From NCBI RefSeq assembly GCF_023243115.1, contig NZ_CP085081.1:496001-560000 (forward strand): DNA of 64,000 nucleotides, given 5' to 3'. The notes beneath the pieces were generated by a model that saw nothing but the letters and a program-made list of their open reading frames with translations, did no database searches and was not told where the DNA came from. This DNA comes from Sediminicoccus sp. KRV36 (lineage in GTDB: Bacteria > Pseudomonadota > Alphaproteobacteria > Acetobacterales > Acetobacteraceae). The position numbers and the translations under genes were made by a program. Position 1 is the first letter of the stretch; each line of letters starts with the position of its first letter. This document shows positions 46,020-54,977 of the stretch, in pieces.

Positions 46020-46778
46020 TCAGCCGGCCCGCCGGGTGAATTTCCGCCCAAGCAGCCAGGGCAGCCGGCCGAGGAAGCCGATGAACAGCCGCGCATGCAT
46101 CCGGGTCAGCAGCAGGTTGTCGCGGCCATAGCGGAAATGCGAGACGCCGCCCTCCGCCACCGGGACGTAGCGCACATGGGCCGGCAGGTTGATCGCGGGG
46201 ACCCCGGCCCAGACCAGCCGCACCGCCGCCTCGGGGTCGAAGTCGAAGCGCCGCATGCTGGCCTGGGCCTGCATGATCCGCAACAGCGGCGCGATGGGAT
46301 AGACGCGAAAGCCGAACAGGCTGTCGCCGATGCCCGACCACAGCGTTTCCAGATTGGCCCAGCCATTGGAGATGCGCCGCCCCCCCACGCGCAACGCCGG
46401 CGCCTCCGGCCCGAAGACCGGCTTGCCGAGGACCATCGCCCCGGGCGCCGCCATGGAGGCGGCCATGAATTCGCCGATCTGTGCGGCCGGGTGCTGGCCA
46501 TCCGCGTCCATCACCAGGGCGTGGGTGAAGCCCAGCCTTGCCGCTTCGGCCAGCCCCGCCAGCACGGCGCTGCCCTTGCCGCCATTGCGCGGCATGGTGA
46601 TGACGCGAAAGTCCGTCCCGGGGTCATCCCGCAGCGCATCGGCCGCGCCGTCGGTGCTGCCATCGCTGACCAGCCAGACCGGCGCCCAGGCCGCCCGGGC
46701 GGCGGCGAGGGTTTCCGCCAGGATGGGGCCGGTGTTGTAGCTCGGGATCAGCACCAGGTGGCTGCGCGACGGGGTCAC
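46020..46778 (-). CDS. Family 2 glycosyltransferase of the APE locus
   Basis: A 252-residue GT-A enzyme. 'VLIPSYNTG' starts the nucleotide-sugar domain, 'VSDGSTDGAADAL' follows, and the DxD motif is Asp91/Asp93 in 'VMDADGQHPA'. In E. coli-type aryl polyene clusters this domain is fused to an acyltransferase; here the two are separate genes with a 4-nt overlap (GTGA at 46775-46778). The GTG at 46778 is chosen since the earlier frame lacks homology. Confidence 0.85.
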   Translation of the reverse strand: MTPSRSHLVLIPSYNTGPILAETLAAARAAWAPVWLVSDGSTDGAADALRDDPGTDFRVITMPRNGGKGSAVLAGLAEAARLGFTHALVMDADGQHPAAQIGEFMAASMAAPGAMVLGKPVFGPEAPALRVGGRRISNGWANLETLWSGIGDSLFGFRVYPIAPLLRIMQAQASMRRFDFDPEAAVRLVWAGVPAINLPAHVRYVPVAEGGVSHFRYGRDNLLLTRMHARLFIGFLGRLPWLLGRKFTRRAG

Positions 46779-47584
46779 GGGCTGTCCGCCGGGGGTTGCA
46801 GCCGGGCCAGGAACAGCTCTCGCAGGGCCTCGGAGAAATCCTCGGCGCGGCCTTCGACCGGCAGCAAGGGCCCCAGGGTGACGCGATACTCCAGCGGAAA
46901 TTCCGGCCGCTTCCAGAGCGGCCATCCCTTGCGCAGATATGGCGAATTGCTCTCGATGAAGAGCGTCTGCACCGGGGCTTGCGCCCGCCTGGCGATGAGC
47001 GCGAAGCCAGGGCGGAAGGCCCCCATCCGGCCAGCTGGCTGGCGCGTGCCCTCAGGGAAGATCAGCAGGTTGGAGCCCTCGCGCAGGGCGGCGGCCGCGT
47101 TGCGGATCAGGCGCAGCGGTTCGTCATTGCGGATGTATCCGGCCAGCCGCCCGCCACCCAGCAAGGGGTTCCGCCACAGGCTCGCCTTGATGATGCAGAC
47201 GGTGCGCGGCAGGCAGGAGCCGAGCAGCAGGATATCCAGCAGCGCCAAGTGGTTCGCGGCAAAGACCACACCGCGGAAATCCTGCACGGCGGCCAGCGCG
47301 CTGAGGTCCACCCGCGCTATGCCAAGGCGCCGCATGACCCAGAGGAAGAAGCTGAAGAACATGATCGTCGCAGCCTGGCCCAGGCGCTGCCCGAAGCGCC
47401 GGGGCAGCAGATGCACCAGAAGCGTCGCGATCAGGCTCCAGCCGGCAAAGCAGATGGCGAGCAGGGTCAACACCAGCACGAAGCTGAAACTGTCCCAGGC
47501 CCAGCGCAACGGCCGCCGCCGCGCGGCGGCCTCCGCCGGATCACGCTGCGGCGCGCCATCGGCGGCGGGCGGATCGGAAGCCAT
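46775..47584 (-). CDS. PlsC-like 1-acylglycerol-phosphate acyltransferase family protein
   Basis: A 269-residue membrane acyltransferase. Helices lie at about 33-60 and 71-88. HX4D is 'NHLALLD' (His112, Asp117) and 'FPEGTR' is at 176-181. It may acylate the glycolipid anchor made by the following glycosyltransferase. ATG 47584 is used; a TTG at 47590 has a better placed GGAGG element and could be the true start. Confidence 0.85.
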   Translation of the reverse strand: MASDPPAADGAPQRDPAEAAARRRPLRWAWDSFSFVLVLTLLAICFAGWSLIATLLVHLLPRRFGQRLGQAATIMFFSFFLWVMRRLGIARVDLSALAAVQDFRGVVFAANHLALLDILLLGSCLPRTVCIIKASLWRNPLLGGGRLAGYIRNDEPLRLIRNAAAALREGSNLLIFPEGTRQPAGRMGAFRPGFALIARRAQAPVQTLFIESNSPYLRKGWPLWKRPEFPLEYRVTLGPLLPVEGRAEDFSEALRELFLARLQPPADSP

Positions 47585-47705
47585 ACTCAATCCGGTTCCC
47601 TCCCCTGGAGCCGTTTGCTACAGGATGTCGTGTTGGCAGCGGCGGTTTGCACCGGCTCTGGCCTCTCGTTCCTCGACCATTCGCGCCTGCCCGACATTTC
47701 CGCCT

Positions 47706-47736
47706 GGAAGGGCGATGCCCTTCCCATGTGACGTCA
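47706..47736. promoter_or_regulatory. Hairpin and TGACGTCA palindrome in a divergent gap
   Basis: In the 192-base gap between the PlsC-like and UbiE-like genes, GGAAGGGC-GAT-GCCCTTCC (47706-47724) is a perfect 8-bp stem, followed by TGACGTCA (47729-47736). Either could be an operator for one of the divergent genes. No -35/-10 pair is convincing. Confidence 0.35.
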
Positions 47737-47776
47737 TAGCGAAGGCCAGGGGCCTTTGCATCACCGGCCCGGCGGC

Positions 47777-48544
47777 ATGGCCGCGTGGCACAGCAGGAAC
47801 GCCGATCTGACCCAGCCACACCCCGCCCTGACCGAATATTACGGCGACCCGCGTGAGCGCGAGGCCTTCGTGCGGCAGCTTTTTGACAGCAGCGCCGCCG
47901 ATTATGACCGCATCAACGGCATCATGTCGCTCGGCTCGGGGGCCTGGTACCGCCGGCGGGTGCTGCGCGACCACGGGCTGGCACCCAGGCATCGGGTGCT
48001 GGATATCGCGGTCGGCACGGGGCTGCTGGCGCGTGAGGCGGCGGGGATCGTGCAGCCCGAGGGGTTGGTCGTCGGGCTGGATCCGAGTTTCGGCATGCTG
48101 GCCCAGGCCCGGGCCAGCCTGGCGCTGCCGCTGGTCCAGGGCCGGGCCGAGGCCCTGCCCTTCCAGGATGCCAGCTTCGACATGGTGACGATGGGCTATG
48201 CGCTGCGCCACATGGCCGATTTCGGCAGCGTCTTTGCCGAGTTCCGCCGGGTGCTGAAGCCGGGCGGCAAGCTGCTGGTCCTGGAAATCGCCCGGGCCGA
48301 GAACCGCTTCGTCCAGGCCGCCGCGATGCTCTGGCTGGGCCGGATCATCCCGGCACTCTGCGGCCTGATGATGCCGCGCCGGCAAGGGCGGCTGCTCATG
48401 CAATACTATTGGGACACGATCGAGGAATGCGTGCCGGCCGCGACGATCGAGGCCGAGCTTCGCGCATCGGGCTTCCTCGATGTGGGCAGCACGGCGACCC
48501 TCGGGGTATTCCGGGAATATGCGGGGGTGACGCCGCCAGCGTGA
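47777..48544 (+). CDS. UbiE/COQ5-like methyltransferase
   Basis: A 255-residue class I methyltransferase from ATG 47777 (TTG 47756 is in frame). 'FDSSAADYDRINGIMSLGSG' and 'HRVLDIAVGTGLLAREA' match the UbiE family, with 'LKPGGKLLVLEIARAEN' later. It lacks the exact second UbiE signature ('RNV' is replaced by 'YALRHMADFG'), so it may methylate something other than ubiquinone/menaquinone precursors. It sits just beyond the APE locus on the other strand; a link to it is uncertain. Confidence 0.78.
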   Translation: MAAWHSRNADLTQPHPALTEYYGDPREREAFVRQLFDSSAADYDRINGIMSLGSGAWYRRRVLRDHGLAPRHRVLDIAVGTGLLAREAAGIVQPEGLVVGLDPSFGMLAQARASLALPLVQGRAEALPFQDASFDMVTMGYALRHMADFGSVFAEFRRVLKPGGKLLVLEIARAENRFVQAAAMLWLGRIIPALCGLMMPRRQGRLLMQYYWDTIEECVPAATIEAELRASGFLDVGSTATLGVFREYAGVTPPA

Positions 48545-48819
48545 TGCGGATGCCGGGCCCTCGGCCTGGCCGCTGAATGGCTGGCCGATCGCGCCATCCT
48601 TGTCGGGGGGCGCCATGTGGGGCTTACACCTGCTCGCATAAGGCCAGGTGGCCGGTTTCGAAGGGCCTGGCGCCGGCGCGCGGCCAAGGTTGCGCGGGCT
48701 CACCAAGTGACGCCAAGGGCACGGATGGCAAGCGCCAAGCCGCTGCTCTCCAAACAATCGAAACGGTGCGGCCCCGCGCGGGTCCGGCCGATGCCGAACG
48801 ACGCCCGGGATCCGCCGCC

Positions 48820-49116
48820 TCACATGCCGAGGGCGCGCCGATAGAGATCGAGCAGCGTCTCCTGCTCCTCCACCTCGGCCGGCTCCTGCTTGCGCAGGCG
48901 GATGATCTGGCGGACCACCTTCACATCAAAGCCGGCGGATTTCGCCTCGGCGTAGATGTCCTTGATATCGTCGCCTAGCGCCTTGCGCTCCTCTTCGAGG
49001 CGCTCGATGCGGTCCACGATGGAACGCAGCCGGTCGGCCGCGATGCCCCCCGTGTCGGCATCGGGGGCATCGGCCTGCCGCTTGCGGCTCGCCTTGGCAT
49101 CTTCGGTCTCTGACAT
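48820..49116 (-). CDS. gapR: DUF2312 nucleoid-associated protein GapR
   Basis: A 98-residue protein from ATG 49116 (GTG 49128 is an alternative). The core '[19 protein letters not shown]' and '[20 protein letters not shown]' match DUF2312, with 'LRKQ' and a '[10 protein letters not shown]' C-terminus. GapR of Caulobacter clamps overtwisted DNA ahead of replication and transcription. The family is almost restricted to alphaproteobacteria. The 275 bases between it and the UbiE-like gene hold nothing I recognise. Confidence 0.92.
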   Translation of the reverse strand: MSETEDAKASRKRQADAPDADTGGIAADRLRSIVDRIERLEEERKALGDDIKDIYAEAKSAGFDVKVVRQIIRLRKQEPAEVEEQETLLDLYRRALGM

Positions 49117-49159
49117 GGTCTCTCTCACATGCGGAAGCAGGGCGAGGGAGGTAGCGCCT

Positions 49160-49516
49160 CTATCCCGGCTTGGCCATGGGGTCTTCCCGGCTCATCGCGA
49201 CGCCGAAGGCCGCCTTCTGTTCGGCAGAGGCTTCCTTCTGGTGGGCCGCCTGCCAGGCCTTGTAGTCCATCCCGTAGATGATCTCCCGCGCGGCGGGGGT
49301 TTCCAGCGCGGTGCCGGCATCGGCCGCGGCCTCCTGGTACCAGCGGCTGACGCAGTTCCGGCAGAACCCGGTGAGGTTCATCATGTCGATATTCTGGACA
49401 TCGGAGCGTTCGCGCAGATGCGCGACGAGCTTGCGGAAGGCGGCGGCTTCGATGCGGTCACGCGTGGCGGCGTCGGCCTCCAGCTTCAATTCGGCTTCGG
49501 GCTGCGGGATCGGCAT
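49160..49516 (-). CDS. DUF1244 protein
   Basis: A 118-residue soluble protein from ATG 49516. '[20 protein letters not shown]' and '[18 protein letters not shown]' match DUF1244, including a CxxC pair that may bind metal. The C-terminal tail is longer than in many members. DUF1244 proteins are small alphaproteobacterial proteins without known function. It is encoded 43 bases upstream of gapR on the same strand. Confidence 0.88.
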   Translation of the reverse strand: MPIPQPEAELKLEADAATRDRIEAAAFRKLVAHLRERSDVQNIDMMNLTGFCRNCVSRWYQEAAADAGTALETPAAREIIYGMDYKAWQAAHQKEASAEQKAAFGVAMSREDPMAKPG

Positions 49517-49680
49517 GTCTGATACTCCTTGTCGCGCATAGATGCGCCCGCCCTTGCGGCCCTGCAAGCAGGTTTTCCGTCAGGGAATCACCGCGCGAGA
49601 CTGGACCTCCTGGCCGTGCTGGCACAGCATGCTGGGCATCCGCCTGCCGCCATGGGCATGCTTTGTATGGAGGTTTTCCG

Positions 49681-50091
49681 ATGTGGCGCATGATGCTTCT
49701 GGGCGTGGTGATCGCGCCGCTCCTTGCGCCCGTCCAGGCTGCTGCCCAGGGCTCCGGGCAGAGCCGCGCGCCAGCCTCGCCCACGCCGGCGGCCCCAGCC
49801 GTGACGGGCGAGCCCAATTGCGATGAACAGGTGCGTGCCTGGCGCGCCTGCATCGCCGCCTCGAACAAATCCACGCCGGAGAAGAACACCGCCTATGCCG
49901 AGGTGAACCGCTTCATCAATGACGTGCGCAACGCCACCGGCGCCAACCGCACGGGCCTGGCCCGCGCCTGCGTGCCCACCAGCGCCGGGTATCGCCGCAT
50001 GCTGGCGGAAGGGGCCTGCGCCCGCGGGCAGACCGGGCTGTATGACGATCTGCGGCAATCCAGCACGCCAGCCCCGGCGCTGCGCCGCTGA
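49681..50091 (+). CDS. Secreted protein of unknown function with paired Cys
   Basis: A 136-residue protein from ATG 49681 with GGAGG eight bases upstream. The signal peptide (MWRMMLLGVVIAPLLAP) ends near 'VQAAAQ', followed by a Ser/Ala/Pro linker. The mature domain has four Cys ('NCDEQVRAWRACIA', 'ARACVPTS', 'EGACARG') and is helical, suggesting two disulfides. No family recognised. Confidence 0.6.
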   Translation: MWRMMLLGVVIAPLLAPVQAAAQGSGQSRAPASPTPAAPAVTGEPNCDEQVRAWRACIAASNKSTPEKNTAYAEVNRFINDVRNATGANRTGLARACVPTSAGYRRMLAEGACARGQTGLYDDLRQSSTPAPALRR

Positions 50092-50105
50092 CCGGGTGAG
50101 CCCCG

Positions 50106-50741
50106 TCAGACGGCGCTCACCTTCACCTTCTTGCCTTCATCGGCGGCGCGCCAGAGATACCAGGCGGCGATGCTGCGCCAGGGCGCCCAGGCCTCACCGA
50201 TGCTGGCCAGCTCCTTGGGCTTGGGCTGCGCCTCCAGGCCGTTCAGCAGCCGCCAGCCTTCGCGCACGCCGAAATCATCCACCGGCAGGATATCAGCCCG
50301 GCCGAGGGTAAAGATCAGCAGCATCTCGACCGTCCAGCGGCCCACGCCGCGAATGGCGACCAGCCGCTCGATCAGCGCGGCGTCCTTCAGCCCGGCCGCC
50401 TCCTCCAGGCTGGGCACCAGCCCGGCCTTCGTCTTGGCGGCGATATCCTGGATGGCCAACACCTTCGAGCCGGAAAAGCCGCAGCCGCGCAGCGCCTCGG
50501 GCGGCAGGGCGAGCACGAATTCGGCGGAGGGAAATTCCTCACCCTCATACAGCGCGCGGAACCGGTTCAGCATGGCCTCGGCCGCGCGGCCATGCACCTG
50601 TTGATGCGCGATGGCGCGGATCAGCGCCTCATAGGGCTCCCGCTCCAGCGGCACGAGGGTGCAGGGGCCGATGCGCTTGACCAGCGGGCGGAACAGCTTG
50701 TCCCGCGACAATTTGCGCTCGGCGATCTGCCAGTCGGACAT
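50106..50741 (-). CDS. AlkA-like DNA-3-methyladenine glycosylase
   Basis: A 211-residue HhH-GPD protein. The helix-hairpin-helix is 'LVAIRGVGRWTVEMLLIF' (127-144) and the catalytic Asp is probably Asp156 in 'LPVDDFG'. It lacks the N-terminal domain of E. coli AlkA, like the shorter bacterial AlkA/Mag1 forms. It removes alkylated purines from DNA. ATG 50741 has AGG five bases upstream; a GTG at 50747 overlapping the permease stop is also possible. Confidence 0.88.
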   Translation of the reverse strand: MSDWQIAERKLSRDKLFRPLVKRIGPCTLVPLEREPYEALIRAIAHQQVHGRAAEAMLNRFRALYEGEEFPSAEFVLALPPEALRGCGFSGSKVLAIQDIAAKTKAGLVPSLEEAAGLKDAALIERLVAIRGVGRWTVEMLLIFTLGRADILPVDDFGVREGWRLLNGLEAQPKPKELASIGEAWAPWRSIAAWYLWRAADEGKKVKVSAV

Positions 50742-50743
50742 CG

Positions 50744-52135
50744 TCACCTCATGAACACCAGCGCGAGCGTGCCGAACAGCATCACCAGCGCCATGGAAGG
50801 CAGCATCAGCCGCCAGACTTGCACGGGGCGCGTGCCATCCGCCAGCAGGGCGCAGAGCATGGCCGTCCCGGCGATGCTCATGCCTGCCCCCGCCGCCCCC
50901 GCGAAATTATGCAGCGCGGGCGCCAGCAGCACCGGCAGCCCCAGCACCTGGCCGAGCGCGGCCTGGACCGGCATCAGCGCGGCATTGGCGCCGACATTGC
51001 TGCCCGTGATCATCCCCGATGCGAAGCCGAGCGGCGTGATGGCATAGGCGGCCAGGTCGCCCTTGCCCTCGATCAGCGCGGTGGCCAAAGCGAGCGCGAT
51101 GCCGCTTCCCGCCAGCCAGCGGCCCAGCGTGACATAGAGCAGCATGGCGAGGGCCGGCCGCTGGGCGCGGCGCAATGCCGCCAGGCCGCGCGCCAGGCCA
51201 TCGCCGCGGGCCAGCAGCAGACTGGCCGAGACCAGCCACAGCACGACGGCCACATGGGTGATCGGAAAGGCCGGCAATTCGGGGAAGGGATGCAAGGCGG
51301 GCGGGTTCGGCACCAGGCGCGCGCCGAGCAGGCAGAGCGTCAGCAGCAGATAAGGCCAGCTCATGCGCAGGGCGGCAACCAGGTCACGCGGCGGGTCGGC
51401 GCGCCAGAGCGCCCAGATGGTGACGCCGCCGGAAGCCACCACGCCGATCACCTCAAAGGGCAGGACCCAATGCAGCGCCACCAGGAGCAGCGCCAGCACG
51501 GTGAGCATCAGCGCCTGCATCATCTTCTCGCGCCCGCTCACCACCACGCCGGCGCGGTCCTGCAACCACCACAGGATGGGGGCCAGCGCGATGATCCAGC
51601 CGGCATTGGGCCAGGCACTGAGCGCCACGGCATCCTGCGCCGGCACGCCCGCCAGCACGGCGCCGAGCGAGGTGCCGGGGCCAAGCCCGCCCCAGGGCAC
51701 CATCACCAGCCCCTGGAGCGAGAGTGCCACGGCCACGGCGCCGCCAACGCCCATGGCGCGCAGGGCAGCCAGCGCGAAGACGGCGCCCACGGCAAAGCCC
51801 GTCACCGATTCCAGGAAGCACCCCATGGGCAGCGTCACGGCGAAGATGCGTTGCGCGGTGGGCAGCCGTTCGGCCGCATCGGCCGCGGGCTGCACGGCGG
51901 CATGGAACAGCAACCCGCCCGCCACCACGGCCATGGGTTGCAGCGCCAGGAAGGCCGCCCGCAGGGTGGCGCCGCCGAGGAAGCCGAGCAGGGTGACGCC
52001 GTCAGGCAGGCTCACGGCGATGGCGGGCAAGGCCAGCGCCAGCGCAACGCCACAGGCCGCAAGCGGCCCCGCCCGGCCCGTGCCGAGCAAGGCGAGCAGC
52101 GCGAGAAGCGGTGCTGCCTGCAGCAGCAGCGTCAC
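50744..52135 (-). CDS. LctP-family permease
   Basis: A 463-residue membrane protein with about 13 helices. 'LPMGCFLESVTGFAVGAVF' (about 102-120) and 'SGMITGSNVGANAALMPVQ' near the C-terminus are LctP signatures. Family members carry L-lactate, D-lactate or glycolate with protons. It is shorter than E. coli LldP (551). GTG 52135 overlaps the stop of the EamA gene, so the three genes 53007-50106 form one unit. The substrate is not certain. Confidence 0.85.
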   Translation of the reverse strand: MTLLLQAAPLLALLALLGTGRAGPLAACGVALALALPAIAVSLPDGVTLLGFLGGATLRAAFLALQPMAVVAGGLLFHAAVQPAADAAERLPTAQRIFAVTLPMGCFLESVTGFAVGAVFALAALRAMGVGGAVAVALSLQGLVMVPWGGLGPGTSLGAVLAGVPAQDAVALSAWPNAGWIIALAPILWWLQDRAGVVVSGREKMMQALMLTVLALLLVALHWVLPFEVIGVVASGGVTIWALWRADPPRDLVAALRMSWPYLLLTLCLLGARLVPNPPALHPFPELPAFPITHVAVVLWLVSASLLLARGDGLARGLAALRRAQRPALAMLLYVTLGRWLAGSGIALALATALIEGKGDLAAYAITPLGFASGMITGSNVGANAALMPVQAALGQVLGLPVLLAPALHNFAGAAGAGMSIAGTAMLCALLADGTRPVQVWRLMLPSMALVMLFGTLALVFMR

Positions 52136-53007
52136 CGTTTGCGGGCCTCGCTGATGGTGATGATCACCGCACCGCTGAGGATGATGATCGCGCCCAGCCA
52201 GGTCCAGCCATCCGGCACCTCGCCGAAGAGCACCCAGCCGAAGGCGGCGATCACGACGAGGCGCAGATACTGGAAGGGGGCCACCGCGCTGGCCTCACCC
52301 GCGCGCAGCGCCTCCGTCACCAGCCAGATGATCCCGGGCGTGACCAGGCCGAAAACGGCAAGGATCAGCAGGTCCATGAGGCCGATGGGTTGCCAGAACA
52401 GGATCGCAAAAGGTGCCACGCAAAGGCTGGTGATCATGCCGACCCAGGCGAGCACGGTCTGCGTGCTCTCGGTGCGTGACAAGCTGCGCGAGGTGAGGGT
52501 GATGCCGCACCAGGATAAGGCGGCGGCCAGCGCGATCAGCGCGCCGGCGAGGGGAATATCGGTGCCTGGGCGCAGCATCACCGCGATGCCGATGAAGCCC
52601 AGCACCGTGCCGGCCCAGCGCGGCGCATCCACCCGCTCCCCCAGCACCGGCCGCGCCAGGATCGTCGTGAACATGACATTGGTGAAGGAGAGGACCGTGG
52701 CGGTGGTGAGGTCCAGGAAGGCGAAGGACAGGAAATAGAACCCCCAGGTCAAGGCGGAAGACCCGCCCCGCAGCAGGTGCATCAGCGGCCGCCCGGTGCG
52801 GAACACCGCGACACCGCTGGCCAGGATCAGCGGCAGCACCCACACCAGCTGGCCGATGGAGCGCGCGAAAAGCTGCGTGGTGGTGGGGATGCCACGGTCA
52901 CTCATCCAGCGGATGAACAGCGCCTCCGTCGCGAAGAGCACCCCGCCGAGGGACATCAGGATCGCGCCCCTGATATTGCCGGGCAGGGCTGCGAAGCGCG
53001 TTCTCAT
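52132..53007 (-). CDS. EamA/DMT-family transporter
   Basis: A 291-residue protein with ten expected helices in two EamA repeats: 'ILMSLGGVLFATEALFIRWM' begins the first and 'AALSWCGITLTSRSLSR' the second. DMT proteins export small metabolites or amino acids. It starts the AlkA-LctP unit and is divergent from the PrpE-like gene (77-base gap). The frame stays open to 53199 but the extra part is not membrane-like. Confidence 0.88.
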   Translation of the reverse strand: MRTRFAALPGNIRGAILMSLGGVLFATEALFIRWMSDRGIPTTTQLFARSIGQLVWVLPLILASGVAVFRTGRPLMHLLRGGSSALTWGFYFLSFAFLDLTTATVLSFTNVMFTTILARPVLGERVDAPRWAGTVLGFIGIAVMLRPGTDIPLAGALIALAAALSWCGITLTSRSLSRTESTQTVLAWVGMITSLCVAPFAILFWQPIGLMDLLILAVFGLVTPGIIWLVTEALRAGEASAVAPFQYLRLVVIAAFGWVLFGEVPDGWTWLGAIIILSGAVIITISEARKR

Positions 53008-53084
53008 GCTGGGATGGTGCGGCGGTCCCGCTTGCGAGGCAACGCCCATGGGCGCATTTTCTCCGGCAAAGGGAGAGATCAGCG

Positions 53085-54977
53085 ATGACGGCTTACGATG
53101 CCGCGGTGGCGCAATGGCGCAACGACCCTGAGGCATACTGGCTTGCCGCCGCGCAGGGGCTGGAATGGACGCGCCCGCCCAGCCTTGCGCTGGACGCATC
53201 CCAGGGTCTCTTTGGCCGCTGGTTCGCCGATGGCGTGCTGAACACCTGCCACAATGCGCTGGACCGTCATGTCGCCGCGGGGCGGGGCGCGCAGACTGCC
53301 ATCCTCTATGACAGCCCCATGACCGGCGCCCAGCAGCGCATCACCTACACCGAGATGCGGGACCGCACGGCCCGGCTGGCCGGCGCGCTCGCGGCGCGGG
53401 GTGTCGGCCAGGGGGACCGCGTCATCATCTACATGCCCATGGTGCCCGAGGCCGCCATCGCCATGCTGGCCTGCGCGCGGCTGGGGGCCATTCACTCGGT
53501 CGTGTTCGGCGGTTTCGCGGCGGCGGAGCTGGCGGCGCGCATCAATGACGCCACACCCAAGGCGGTGATCAGCGCGAGCTGCGGCCTGGAGCCGGGCCGC
53601 GTCATCGCCTACAAGCCGCTGCTCGATGCCGCCATCGGCATGGCCGCGCACAAGCCTGATCTCTGCCTGATCCTGCAACGGCCGGAGCAGCCCTGCACGA
53701 TGATCGCGGGGCGTGATTTCGACTATGCGGCGGAGGAAGCGGCGGGTGCGCCGCATCCTTGCGTGGATGTGGCGGCGACGGACCCGCTCTACATCCTCTA
53801 CACCAGCGGGACGACCGGAAAGCCCAAGGGCATCGTGCGCGACAATGGCGGGCACGCGGTCGCGCTCCACCACTCCATGTCCATGATCTACGGCATGAAG
53901 CCCGGCGACGTGTATTGGGCGGCGAGCGATGTCGGCTGGGTCGTGGGCCATTCCTACATCGTCTATGCGCCGCTGCTGGCGGGCTGCACCTCCATCCTGT
54001 TCGAGGGCAAGCCGGTGGGCACGCCCGATGCCGGCACCTTCTGGCGCGTCTGCGCGGAGCATGGGGTGAAGCTGCTTTTCACCGCGCCCACCGCCATCCG
54101 CGCCATCCGCAAGGAAGACCCCGAGGCGGCGCTGATGCGGAACTACGACCTCTCGAAGCTGGAGGCGCTGTACCTGGCGGGCGAGCGCTGCGACCCGCCG
54201 ACGGCGCTCTGGGCCATGGAGCAGCTCGGCATCCCCGTGGTGGATCACTGGTGGCAGACCGAGACGGGCTGGCCCATCACGGCGGGCTTCCGTGGCTTCG
54301 GTCTGTTCGAGCCGCGCCCCGGCTCCGGCGGCAAGCCCACGCCAGGCTTTGACGTGCGCGCGCTGGATTCCGAGGGGAATGAGGTGCCGCGCGGCGAGAA
54401 TGGTGCCCTGGTGGTGAAGCTGCCCCTGCCGCCCGGCTGCGCCCCCACGCTCTGGAATGCCGAGCAACGCTATCGCGAGGCCTATCTCTCCACCTTCCCC
54501 GGTTACTACGACAGCTCGGATGCCGGGATGGTGGATGCGGAGGGCTTCGTCTGGGTGATGGGCCGCACGGATGACATCATCAATGTGGCCGGCCATCGCC
54601 TCTCGACGGGTGCCATGGAGGAGGTGCTGGCCGCGCACCCTGATGTGGCGGAATGCGCAGTGGTGGGCATCGCCGATGCGCTGAAGGGCCAGGCGCCGCT
54701 GGGTCTTGTCGTGCTCAAGGCGGGTGCGGCGCGCAACCCCGAGGAGGTGGCGCGCGAGCTGGTGAAGCTGGTGCGCGAGCGCATCGGGCCCGTTGCCGCC
54801 TTCAAGGAAGCCCGTGTGGTGCAGCGCCTGCCCAAGACGCGCTCCGGGAAAATCCTGCGCGCGACGATCCGCAAGATCGCCGATGGCGAGGCCTATGTGG
54901 TGCCGCCGACGATTGATGACCCGATGATCCTCGACGAAATTGCCCATGTTCTCAAAGAGGGGGTGCTGGGCCGATGA
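53085..54977 (+). CDS. Propionyl-CoA synthetase (PrpE-like acyl-CoA synthetase)
   Basis: A 630-residue ANL enzyme, matching PrpE in length (about 628). It has the ACS/PrpE-type 'CHNALDRHV', 'HSVVFGGFAAAELAARI', the phosphate loop 'YTSGTTGKPKG' and 'DVGWVVGHSYIVYAPL'. The acetylation-regulated lysine is Lys589 in 'RSGKILR'. It activates propionate (or acetate) to its CoA thioester. The stop overlaps the next gene by 4 nt; the three genes that follow are a fatty acid handling unit. Some AcsA-like proteins share these motifs. Confidence 0.85.
   Translation: MTAYDAAVAQWRNDPEAYWLAAAQGLEWTRPPSLALDASQGLFGRWFADGVLNTCHNALDRHVAAGRGAQTAILYDSPMTGAQQRITYTEMRDRTARLAGALAARGVGQGDRVIIYMPMVPEAAIAMLACARLGAIHSVVFGGFAAAELAARINDATPKAVISASCGLEPGRVIAYKPLLDAAIGMAAHKPDLCLILQRPEQPCTMIAGRDFDYAAEEAAGAPHPCVDVAATDPLYILYTSGTTGKPKGIVRDNGGHAVALHHSMSMIYGMKPGDVYWAASDVGWVVGHSYIVYAPLLAGCTSILFEGKPVGTPDAGTFWRVCAEHGVKLLFTAPTAIRAIRKEDPEAALMRNYDLSKLEALYLAGERCDPPTALWAMEQLGIPVVDHWWQTETGWPITAGFRGFGLFEPRPGSGGKPTPGFDVRALDSEGNEVPRGENGALVVKLPLPPGCAPTLWNAEQRYREAYLSTFPGYYDSSDAGMVDAEGFVWVMGRTDDIINVAGHRLSTGAMEEVLAAHPDVAECAVVGIADALKGQAPLGLVVLKAGAARNPEEVARELVKLVRERIGPVAAFKEARVVQRLPKTRSGKILRATIRKIADGEAYVVPPTIDDPMILDEIAHVLKEGVLGR

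Larger units (their letters stand above)
33431..47584. other. Aryl polyene (xanthomonadin-like) lipid biosynthetic locus
   Basis: The gene content matches the aryl polyene family: ACP, AMP ligase, two hotdog dehydratases, ketoreductase, ketosynthase plus a second KS-like protein, LolA-like carrier, MMPL exporter, acyltransferases, glycosyltransferase and a COG4648-like membrane protein. The 12 genes from 44431 down to 33431 run on one strand with 4-nt overlaps. An FAD halogenase-like enzyme and a methyltransferase sit at the distal end. No ammonia lyase or chorismatase for the aryl head is present. Confidence 0.8.
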
